64,000 bases of DNA from Coriaria nepalensis (taxonomy: Eukaryota > Streptophyta > Magnoliopsida > Cucurbitales > Coriariaceae). Shown here piece after piece: positions 12,756 through 23,000 of this stretch (within the stretch, counting starts at the first letter, position 1; the number at the start of each line of letters is the position of its first letter). The translations under genes were made by a program, and so were the position numbers. The notes beneath the pieces were generated by a model, which worked only from the letters and a program-made list of their open reading frames with translations, searched no databases and had not been told where the DNA came from. The stretch spans positions 45,291,501 to 45,355,500 of the forward strand of contig CP114481.1 of assembly GCA_027186245.1 (NCBI GenBank), read 5' to 3'.

Positions 12756-14399
12756 TAGAATTCGTTCAACTTGCTTTGAAATAAGGCATTGACTTGAAAT
12801 GACTGATTGTAATGATTTTAAGGCTAAACTACTGGACACATTCCTGGCATTGATCATTTCCAAGTTATGCAGAAAACTTGTGTTTGGAGTGCGAAAATAG
12901 AATTCGTTCGACTTGCTTTGAAATAAGTTATTGACTTGAAATGACTCATTGAAATGATTTTAAGGTTAAAATAATGCACACATTCCTTGCATTGATCATT
13001 TCCAAGTTATGCACAAAAGTTCAGTTTGAAGTGCGAAAATAGAATTCGTTCGACTTGCATATAAATAAGATATTGACTTGAAATGACTCATTGAAATGAT
13101 TTTAAGGTTAAACGAATGCACACTTTCATTGCATTGATCATTTGCAAGTTATGCTCAAAAATTGTGTTTGTAGTGCAAAAATAGAATTCGTTCGACTTGC
13201 TTTGAAATAACTTATTGACTTGAAATGACTCATTCAAATGATTTTAAGGTTCAACGAATGCACACTTTCCTTGCATTGATCATTTCCAAGTTACGGAAAA
13301 AATTTTTATTTGAAGTGCGAAAATAGAATTCGTTCGACTTCCTTTGAAATAAGATATTGACTTGAAATGACTCATTGAAATAATTTTAAGGTTAAACTAA
13401 TGCACACATTCCTGGCATTGATCATTTCCAAGTTATGCACAAAACTTGTGTTTGAAGTGCGAAAATAGAATTCGTTCGACTTGCTTCGAAATAAGATATT
13501 GACTTGAAATGACTCATTGAAATTATTTTAAGGTTAAACTAATGCACACATTCCTTGCATTGATCATTTCCAAGTTATGCACAAAACTTGTGTTTGTAGT
13601 GCGAAAATAGAATTCGTTCGACTTGCTTTGAAATAACATATTGACTTGAAATGACTCGTTGAAATGATTTTAAGTTTAAACGAATGCCCACTTTCATTGC
13701 ATTGATAATTTGCAAGTTATGCACAAAACTTGGGTTTGGAGTGCAAAAATAGAATTCGTTCGACTTGCTTTGAAATAAGTTATTGGCTTGAAATGACTCA
13801 TTCAAATGATTTTAAGGTTAAACGAATGCACACTTTCCTTGCATTGATCATTTCCAAGTTACGCAAAAAACTTTTATTTGAAGTGCGAAAATAGAATTCG
13901 TTCGACTTCCTTTGAAATAAGATATTGACTTGAAATGACTCCTTGAAATAATTTTAAGGTTAAACTAATGCACACATTCCTGGCATTGATCATTTCCAAG
14001 TTATGCACAAAACTTGTGTTTGTAGTGCGAAAATATAATTCGTTCGACTTGCTTAAAAATAAGATATTGACTTGAAATGACTCATTGAAATGATTTTAAG
14101 GTTAAACGAATGCACACTTTCATTGCATTGATCATTTGCAGGTTATGCACAAAAATTGTGTTTGTAGTGCAAAAATAGAATTCGTTAGACTTGCTTTGAA
14201 GTAAGTTATTGACTTGAAATGACTCATTGAAAAGATTTTAAGGTTAAACTAATGCACACATTCCTTGCATTGATCATTTCCAAGTTATGCACAAAACTTG
14301 TGTTTGAAGTGCGAAAATAGAATTCGTTCGACTTGCTTCGAAATAAGATATTGACTTGAAATGACTCATTGAAATTATTTTAAGGTTAAACTAATGCAC

Positions 14400-16139
14400 A
14401 CATTCCTTGCATTGATCATTTCCAAGTTATGCACAAAACTTGTGTTTGTAGTGCGAAAATATAATTCGTTCGACTTGCTTAAAAATACGATATTGACTTG
14501 AAATGACTCATTGAAATGATTTTAAGGTTAAACGAATGCACACTTTCATTGCATTGATCATTTGCAGGTTATGCACAAAAATTGTGTTTGTAGTGCAAAA
14601 ATAGAATTCGTTAGACTTGCTTTGAAGTAAGTTATTGACTTGAAATGACTCATTCAAATGATTTTAAGGTTAAACGAATGCACACTTTCCTTGCATAGAT
14701 CATTTCCAAGTTACACAAAAAACTTTTATTTGAAGTGCGAAAATAGAATTCGTTCGACTTCCTTTGAAATAAGATATTGACTTGAAATGACTCATTGAAA
14801 TAATTTTAAGGTTAAACTAATCCACACATTCCTGGCATTGATCATTTCCAAGTTATGCACAAAACTTGTGTTTGAAGTGCGAAAATAGAATTCGTTCGAC
14901 TTGCTTCGAAATAAGATATTGACTTGAAATGACTCATTGAAATTATTTTAAGGTTAAACTAATGCACACATTCCTTGCATTGATCATTTCCAAGTTATGC
15001 ACAAAACTTGTGTTTGTAGTGCGAAAATAGAATTCGTTCGACTTGCGTAAAAATAAGATGTTGACTTGAAATGACTCATTGAAATGATTTTAAGGTTAAA
15101 CGAATGCACACTTTCATTGCATTGATCATTTGCAAGTTATGCACAAAACTTGGGTTTGGAGTGCAAAAATAGAATTCGTTCGACTTGCTTTGAAATAAGT
15201 TATTGACTTGAAATGACTCATTCAAATGATTTTAAGGTTAAACGAATGCACACTTTCCTTGCATTGATCATTTCCACGTTACGCAAAAAACTTTTATTTG
15301 AAGTGCGAAAATAGAATTCGTTCGACTTCCTTTGAAATAAGATATTGACTTGAAATGACTCATTGAAATAATTTTAAGGTTAAACTAATGCACACATTCC
15401 TTGCATTGATCATTTCCAAGTTATGCACAAAACTTGTGTTTGTAGTGCGAAAATATAATTCGTTCGACTTGCTTAAAAATAAGATATTGACTTGAAATGA
15501 CTCATTGAAATGATTTTAAGGTTAAACGAATGCACACTTTCATTGCATTGATCATTTGCAGGTTATGCACAAAAATTGTGTTTGTAGTGCAAAAATAGAA
15601 TTCGTTAGACTTGCTTTGAAGTAAGTTATTGACTTGAAATGACTCATTCAAATGATTTTAAGGTTAAACGAATGCACACTTTCCTTGCATAGATCATTTC
15701 CAAGTTACGCAAAAAACTTTTATTTGAAGTGCGAAAATAGAATTCGTTCGACTTCCTTTGAAATAAGATATTGACTTGAAATGACTCATTGAAATAATTT
15801 TAAGGTTAAACTAATCCACACATTCCTTGCATTGATCATTTCCAAGTTATGCACAAAACTTGTGTTTGAAGTGCGAAAATAGAATTCGTTCGACTTGCTT
15901 CGAAATAAGATATTGACTTGAAATGACTCATTGAAATTATTTTAAGGTTAAACTAATGCACACATTCCTTGCATTGATCATTTCCAAGTTATGCACAAAA
16001 CTTGTGTTTGTAGTGCGAAAATAGAATTCGTTCGACTTGCGTAAAAATAAGATGTTGACTTGAAATGACTCATTGAAATGATTTTAAGGTTAAACGAATG
16101 CACACTTTCATTGCATTGATCATTTGCAAGTTATGCACA
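14400..16139. repeat. 7-monomer-offset (994 bp) duplicated segment
   Basis: About 745 bp at 14400-15145 is repeated at 15394-16139, offset 994 bp. Shared rare variants in order are AAAATATAATTCG, GCAGGTTATGC, GTTAGAC with GAAGTAAG, TAATCCACAC and GCGTAAAAATAAGATGTTG. Similarity ends at GGGTTTGGAG in the first copy and AATTGTGTTTGTAG in the second. A third related GTTAGAC monomer at 14176 suggests a further local event. Confidence 0.75.
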
Positions 16140-17387
16140 AAAATTGTGTTTGTAGTGCAAAAATAGAATTCGTTCGACATGCTTTGAAATAACTTATTGA
16201 CTTGAAATGACTCATTCAAATGATTTTAAGGTTAAACGAATGCACACTTTCCTTGCATTGATCATTTCCAAGTTATGCACAAAACTTTTGTTTGAAGTGC
16301 GAAAATAGAATTCGTTCAACTTGCTTTGAAATAAGGCATTGACTTGAAATGACTGATTGTAATGATTTTAAGGCTAAACTACTGGACACATTCCTGGCAT
16401 TGATCATTTCCAAGTTATGCAGAAAACTTGTGTTTGGAGTGCGAAAATAGAATTCGTTCGACTTGCTTTGAAATAAGTTATTGACTTGAAATGACTCATT
16501 GAAATGATTTTAAGGTTAAAATAATGCACACATTCCTTGCATTGATCATTTCTAAGTTATGCACAAAAGTTCAGTTTGAAGTGCGAAAATCGAATTCGTT
16601 CGACTTGCTTATAAATAAGATATTGACTTGAAATGACTCATTGAAATGATTTTAAGGTTAAACGAATGCACACTTTCATTGCATTGATCATTTGCAAGTT
16701 ATGCTCAAAAATTGTGTTTGTAGTGCAAAAATAGAATTCGTTCGACTTGCTTTGAAATAACTTATTGACTTGAAATGACTCATTCAAATGATTTTAAGGT
16801 TCAACGAATGCACACTTTCCTTGCATTGATCATTTCCAAGTTACGGAAAAAACTTTTATTTGAAGTGCGAAAATAGAATTCGTTCGACTTCCTTTGAAAT
16901 AAGATATTGACTTGAAATGACTCATTGAAATAATTTTAAGGTTAAACTAATGCACACATTCCTGGCATTGATCATTTCCAAGTTATGCACAAAACTTGTG
17001 TTTGAAGTGCGAAAATAGAATTCGTTCGACTTGCTTCGAAATAAGATATTGACTTGAAATGACTCATTGAAATTATTTTAAGGTTAAACTAATGCACACA
17101 TTCCTTGTATTGATCATTTCCAAGTTATGCACAAAACTTGTGTTTGTAGTGCGAAAATAGAATTCGTTCGACTTGCTTTGAAATAAGATATTGACTTGAA
17201 ATGACTGATTGTAATGATTTTAAGGTTAAACTAATGCACACATTCCTGGCATTGATCATTTCCATCTTATGCAGAAAACTTGTGTTTGGAGTTCGAAAAT
17301 AGAATTCGTTCGACTTGCTTTGAAATAAGTTATTGACTTGAAATGACTCATTGAAATGATTTTAAGGTTAAACGAATGCACACTTTC

Positions 17388-17408
17388 CTTGCATTGATCA
17401 TTTGCAAG
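17388..17408. other. Imperfect 21-bp dyad, CTTGCA...TGCAAG around TGATCA
   Basis: In this monomer the arms CTTGCA and TGCAAG (6 bp, perfectly complementary) flank 9 bp that contain the TGATCA palindrome. The dyad is complete only in monomers with both CCTTGC upstream and TTGCAAG downstream. Monomers with TTCCAAG, CCTGGC or TTCATTGC lose one or both arms. The dyad is therefore a class-specific trait within the array. Dyads are common in centromeric satellites; function here is unknown. Confidence 0.6.
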
Positions 17409-17441
17409 TTATGCACAAATCTTGTGTTTGAAGTGCGAAAT

Positions 17442-17585
17442 TAGAAATCGTTCGACTTGCTTTCAAAAATAAGATATTGACTTGAAATGACTCATTGAAA
17501 TAATTTTAAGGTTAAACTAATGCACACATTCCTGGCATTGATCATTTCCAAGTTATGCACAAAACTTGTGTTTGAAGTGCGAAAA
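17442..17585. repeat. 144-bp monomer (GCTTTCAAAAATAAG)
   Basis: This copy starts TTAGAAATCG (EcoRI lost) and reads GCTTTCAAAAATAAG where others read GCTTTGAAATAAG, a net gain of 2 bp. It is the last length variant before the 225-monomer invariant stretch. Its counterparts 25 and 46 monomers further right (about 20994 and 23976) have the normal sequence. Confidence 0.75.
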
Positions 17586-17629
17586 TAGAATTCGTTCGAC
17601 TTGCTTCGAAATAAGATATTGACTTGAAA

Positions 17630-17636
17630 TGACTCA
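17630..17636. promoter_or_regulatory. TGACTCA heptamer (bZIP core) repeated in most monomers
   Basis: The 7-bp palindrome-like TGACTCA sits at monomer positions 45-51, immediately 3' of TTGAAA. It recurs at the same place in the large majority of the roughly 450 monomers. A minority carry TGACTGA, TGACTCG, TGACACA or TGATTCA instead. TGA(C/G)TCA is the established core site of AP-1/GCN4-class bZIP transcription factors. That the satellite binds such factors is inference: a conserved heptamer in a homogenised repeat may simply have been copied along with the rest. Confidence 0.45.
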
Positions 17637-17699
17637 TTGAAATGATTTTAAGGTTAAACTAATGCACACATTCCTGGCATTGATCATTTCCAAGTTATG

Positions 17700-17712
17700 C
17701 ACAAAACTTGTG
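17700..17712. other. Short inverted repeat CACAA-AAC-TTGTG
   Basis: A 5-bp perfect inverted repeat with a 3-base spacer, at monomer positions 115-127. It lies next to a wider GCAC/GTGC pair (about 114-117 and 134-137) in copies ending GAAGTGCG or GTAGTGCG. It is present in the many monomers with ACTTGTGTTTG. It is disrupted in copies carrying ACTTTTG, ACTTGGG, AAATTGTG or AGTTCAG. With only five pairs it may form a weak cruciform or hairpin at best. Confidence 0.45.
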
Positions 17713-20031
17713 TTTGTAGTGCGAAAATAGAATTCGTTCGACTTGCTTAAAAATAAGATATTGACTTGAAATGACTCATTGAAATGATTTTAAGGTTAAA
17801 CGAATGCACACTTTCATTGCATTGATCATTTGCAAGTTATGCACAAAACTTGGGTTTAGAGTGCAAAAATAGAATTCGTTCGACTTGCTTTGAAATAAGT
17901 TATTGACTTGAAATGACTCATTCAAATGATTTTAAGGTTAAACGAATGCACACTTTCCTTGCACTGATCATTTGCAAGTTAGGCACAAAACTTGTGTTTG
18001 GAGTGCAAAAATAGAATTCGTTCGACTTGCTTTGAAATAAGTTATTGACTTGAAATGACTCATTGAAATGATTTTAAGGTTAAACGAATGCACACTTTCC
18101 TTGCATTGATCATTTCCAAGTTACGCACAAAACTTTTGTTTGAAGTGCGAAAATAGAATTCGTTCGACTTCCTTTGAAATAAGATATTGACTTGAAATGA
18201 CTCATTGAAATAATTTTAAGGTTAAACTAATGCACACATTCCTGGCATTGATCATTTCCAAGTTATGCACAAAACTTGTGTTTGTAGTGCGAAAATAGAA
18301 TTCGTTCGACTTGCTTAAAAATAAGATGTTGACTTGAAATGACTCATTGAAATGATTTTAAGGTTAAACGAATGCACACTTTCATTGCATTGATCATTTG
18401 CAAGTTATGCACAAAACTTGGGTTTGGAGTGCAAAAATAGAATTCGTTCGACTTGCTTTGAAATAAGTTATTGACTTGAAATGACTCATTCAAATGATTT
18501 TAAGGTTAAACGAATGCACACTTTCATTGCATTGATCATTTGCAAGTTATGCACAAAAATTGTGTTTGTAGTGCAAAAATAGAATTCGTTCGACATACTT
18601 TGAAATAACTTATTGACTTGAAATGACTCATTCAAATGATTTTAAGGTTAAACGAATGCACACTTTCCTTGCATTGATCATTTCCAAGTTATGCACAAAA
18701 CTTTTGTTTGAAGTGCGAAAATAGAATTCGTTCAACTTGCTTTGAAATAAGGCATTGACTTGAAATGACTGATTGTAATGATTTTAAGGCTAAACTACTG
18801 GACACATTCCTGGCATTGATCATTTCCAAGTTATGAAGAAAACTTGTGTTTGGAGTGCGAAAATAGAATTCGTTCGACTTGCTTTGAAATAAGTTATTGA
18901 CTTGAAATGACTCATTGAAATGATTTTAAGGTTAAAATAATGCACACATTCCTTGCATTGATCATTTCCAAGTTATGCACAAAAGTTCAGTTTGAAGTGC
19001 GAAAATAGAATTCGTTCGACTTGCTTATAAATAAGATATTGACTTGAAATGACTCATTGAAATGATTTTAAGGTTAAACGAATGCACACTTTCATTGCAT
19101 TGATCATTTTCAAGTTATGCTCAAAAATTGTGTTTGTAGTGCAAAAATAGAATTCGTTCGACTTGCTTTGAAATAACTTATTGACTTGAAATGACTCATT
19201 CAAATGATTTTAAGGTTCAACGAATGCACACTTTCCTTGCATTGATCATTTCCAAGTTACGGAAAAAACTTTTATTTGAAGTGCGAAAATAGAATTCGTT
19301 CGACTTCCTTTGAAATAAGATATTGACTTGAAATGACTCATTGAAATAATTTTAAGGTTAAACTAATGCACACATTCCTGGCATTGATCATTTCCAAGTT
19401 ATGCACAAAACTTGTGTTTGAAGTGCGAAAATAGAATTCGTTCGACTTGCTTCGAAATAAGATATTGACTTGAAATGACTCATTGAAATTATTTTAAGGT
19501 TAAACTAATGCACACATTCCTTGCATTGATCATTTCCAAGTTATGCACAAAACTTATGTTTGTAGTGCGAAAATAGAATTCGTTCGACTTGCTTTGAAAT
19601 AACATATTGACTTGAAATGACTCGTTGAAATGATTTTAAGGTTAAACTAATGCACACATTCCTGGCATTGATCATTTCCAAGTTATGCACAAAACTTGTG
19701 TTTGGAGTGCGAAAATAGAATTCGTTCGACTTCCTTTGAAATAAGATATTGACTTGAAATGACTCATTGAAATGATTTTAAGGTTAAACTAATGCACACA
19801 TTCCTTGCATTGATCATTTCCAAGTTATGCACAAAACTTGTGTTTGTAGTGCGAAAATAGAATTCGTTCGACTTGCTTAAAAATAAGATATTGACTTGAA
19901 ATGACTCATTGAAATGATTTTAAGGTTAAACGAATGCACACTTTCGTTGCATTGATCATTTGCAAGTTATGCACAAAACTTGGGTTTGGAGTGCAAAAAT
20001 AGAATTCGTTCGACTTGCTTTGAAATAAGTT

Positions 20032-23000
20032 ATTGACTTGGAATGACTCATTGAAATTATTTTAAGGTTAAACTAATGCACACATTCCTGGCATTGATCA
20101 TTTCCAAGTTATGCACAAAACTTGTGTTTGAAGTGCGAAAATAGAATTCGTTCGACTTGCTTCGAAATAAGATATTGACTTGAAATGACTCATTGAAATT
20201 ATTTTAAGGTTAAACTAATGCACACATTCCTTGTATTGATCATTTCCAAGTTATGCACAAAACTTGTGTTTGTAGTGCGAAAATAGAATTCGTTCGACTT
20301 GCTTTGAAATAAGATATTGACTTGAAATGACTGATTGTAATGATTTTAAGGTTAAACTAATGCACACATTCCTGGCATTGATCATTTCCATCTTATGCAG
20401 AAAACTTGTGTTTGGAGTTCGAAAATAGAATTCGTTCGACTTGCTTTGAAATAAGTTATTGACTTGAAATGACTCATTCAAATGATTTTAAGGTTAAACG
20501 AATGCACACTTTCCTTGCATTGATCATTTGCAAGTTATGCACAAATCTTGTGTTTGAAGTGCGAAATTAGAATTCGTTCGACTTGCTTTGAAATAAGATA
20601 TTGACTTGAAATGACTCATTGAAATAATTTTAAGGTTAAACGAATGCACACATTCCTGGCATTGATCATTTCCAAGTTATGCACAAAACTTGTGTTTGAA
20701 GTGCGAAAATAGAATTCGTTCGACTTGCTTCGAAATAAGATATTGACTTGAAATGACTCATTGAAATGATTTTAAGGTTAAACTAATGCACACATTCCTT
20801 GCATTGATCATTTGCAAGTTATGCACAAAACTTGGGTTTGGAGTGCAAAAATAGAATTCGTTCGACTTGCTTTGAAATAAGTTATTGACTTAAAATGACT
20901 CATTCAAATGATTTTAAGGTTAAACGAATGCACACTTTCCTTGCATTGATCATTTGCAAGTTATGCACAAAACTTGTGTTTGAAGTGCGAAATTAGAATT
21001 CGTTCGACTTGCTTTGAAATAAGATATTGACTTGAAATGACTCATTGAAATAATTTTAAGGTTAAACTAATGCACACATTCCTGGCATTGATCATTTCCA
21101 AGTTATGCACAAAACTTGTGTTTGAAGTGCGAAAATAGAATTCGTTCGACTTGCTTCGAAATAAGATATTGACTTGAAATGACTCATTGAAATGATTTTA
21201 AGGTTAAACTAATGCACACATTCCTTGCATTGATCATTTCCAAGTTATGCACAAAACTTGTGTTTGTAGTGCGAAAATAGAATTCGTTCGACTTGCTTAA
21301 AAATAAGATATTGACTTGAAATGACTCATTGAAATGATTTTAAGGTTAAACGAATGCACACTTTCATTGCATTGATCATTTGAAAGTTATGCACAAAACT
21401 TGGGTTTAGAGTGCAAAAATAGAATTCGTTCGACTTGCTTTGAAATAAGTTATTGACTTGAAATGACTCATTCAAATGATTTTAAGGTTAAACGAATGCA
21501 CACTTTCCTTGCACTGATCATTTGCAAGTTAGGCACAAAACTTGTGTTTGGAGTGCAAAAATAGAATTCGTTCGACTTGCTTTGAAATAAGTTATTGACT
21601 TGAAATGACTCATTGAAATGATTTTAAGGTTAAACGAATGCACACTTTCCTTGCATTGATCATTTCCAAGTTACACACAAAACTTTTGTTTGAAGTGCGA
21701 AAATAGAATTCGTTCGACTTCCTTTGAAATAAGATATTGACTTGAAATGACTCATTGAAATAATTTTAAGGTTAAACTAATACACACATTCCTGGCATTG
21801 ATCATTTCCAAGTTATGAACAAAACTTGTGTTTGTAGTGCGAACATAGAATTCGTTCGACTTGCTTAAAAATAAGATGTTGACTTGAAATGACTCATTGA
21901 AATGATTTTAAGGTTAAACGAATGCACACTTTCATTGCATTGATCATTTGCAAGTTATGCACAAAACTTGGGTTTGGAGTGCAAAAATAGAATTCGTTCG
22001 ACTTGCTTTGAAATAAGTTATTGACTTGAAATGACTCATTCAAATGATTTTAAGGTTAAACGAATGCACACTTTCATTGCATTGATCATTTGCAAGTTAT
22101 GCACAAAAATTGTGTTGGTAGTGCAAAAATAGAATTCGTTCGACATGCTTTGAAATAACTTATTGACTTGAAATGACTCATTCAAATGATTTTAAGGTTA
22201 AACGAATGCACACTTTCCTTGCATTGATCATTTCCAAGTTATGCACAAAACTTTTGTTTGAAGTGCGAAAATAGAATTCGTTCAACTTGCTTTGAAATAA
22301 GGCATTGACTTGAAATGACTGATTGTAATGATTTTAAGGCTAAACTACTGGACACATTCCTGGCATTGATCATTTCCAAGTTATGAAGAAAACTTGTGTT
22401 TGGAGTGCGAAAATAGAATTCGTTCGACTTGCTTTGAAATAAGTTATTGACTTGAAATGACTCATTGAAATGATTTTAAGGTTAAAATAATGCACACATT
22501 CCTTGCATTGATCATTTCCAAGTTATGCACAAAAGTTCAGTTTGAAGTGCGAAAATAGAATTCGTTCGACTTGCTTATAAATAAGATATTGACTTGAAAT
22601 GACTCATTGAAATGATTTTAAGGTTAAACGAATGCACACTTTCATTGCATTGATCATTTGCAAGTTATGCTCAAAAATTGTGTTTGTAGTGCAAAAATAG
22701 AATTCGTTCGACTTGCTTTGAAATAACTTATTGACTTGAAATGACTCATTCAAATGATTTTAAGGTTTAACGAATGCACACTTTCCTTGCATTGATCATT
22801 TCCAAGTTACGGAAAAAACTTTTATTTGAAGTGCGAAAATAGAATTCGTTCGACTTCCTTTGAAATAAGATATTGACTTGAAATGACTCATTGAAATAAT
22901 TTTAAGGTTAAACTAATGCACACATTCCTGGCATTGATCATTTCCAAGTTATGCACAAAACTTGTGTTTGAAGTGCGAAAATAGAATTCGTTCGACTTGC

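Larger units (their letters stand above)
12600..17165. repeat. 25-monomer-offset duplicated segment (about 1 kb)
   Basis: Bases about 12600-13615 and 16152-17165 share the barcode block: GACATGC with AACTTATTG, GTTCAACTTGC with AAGGCATTG, GGCTAAACTACTGG, GTTCAGTTTG, GCTTATAAATAAG, GCTCAAAAATTG and TTACGGAAAAAA. The barcode markers are 3550 bp apart. The first copy carries the private 2-bp insertion at about 12747. After the block the first copy goes to AACATATTG/GACTCGTTG and the second to GACTGATTG. Confidence 0.75.
17586..17727 (+). repeat. Representative 142-bp monomer
   Basis: A typical full-length copy, used here to describe internal anatomy. Positions 1-20 hold the EcoRI site GAATTC and two CpGs in TTCGTTCGA. 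TTGAAAT recurs near positions 21, 39 and 52 (spacings 18 and 13 bp). This copy reads TCGAAAT at the first, which creates TTCGAA. TGACTCA is at 45-51. An AT-rich ATTTTAAGGTTAAAC block follows at about 58-73. TGATCA is at 96-101, and the inverted repeat CACAA/TTGTG is at 115-127. A third CpG lies in GTGCGAAAA at the 3' end. Because 142 leaves remainder 1 on division by 3, a reading frame shifts at each monomer and stops appear quickly in all frames. This argues against any coding role. The strand label follows the orientation in which the consensus was read; the true biological strand is unknown. Confidence 0.95.

Noticed and set aside
12660..12863. 67-residue minus-strand open frame
   Set aside because: It arises from the 2-bp insertion at about 12747, which fuses two frames of the repeat.
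20251..20481. Recurrent 76-residue open frames on the minus strand, many identical, at about 20 places across the window
   Set aside because: They are open stretches inside the satellite. Their identity follows from repeat duplication and not from protein constraint, their ends depend on point variants that remove stops, and 142 is not a multiple of 3 so frames do not continue. No domain, signal or ribosome-binding context is visible.
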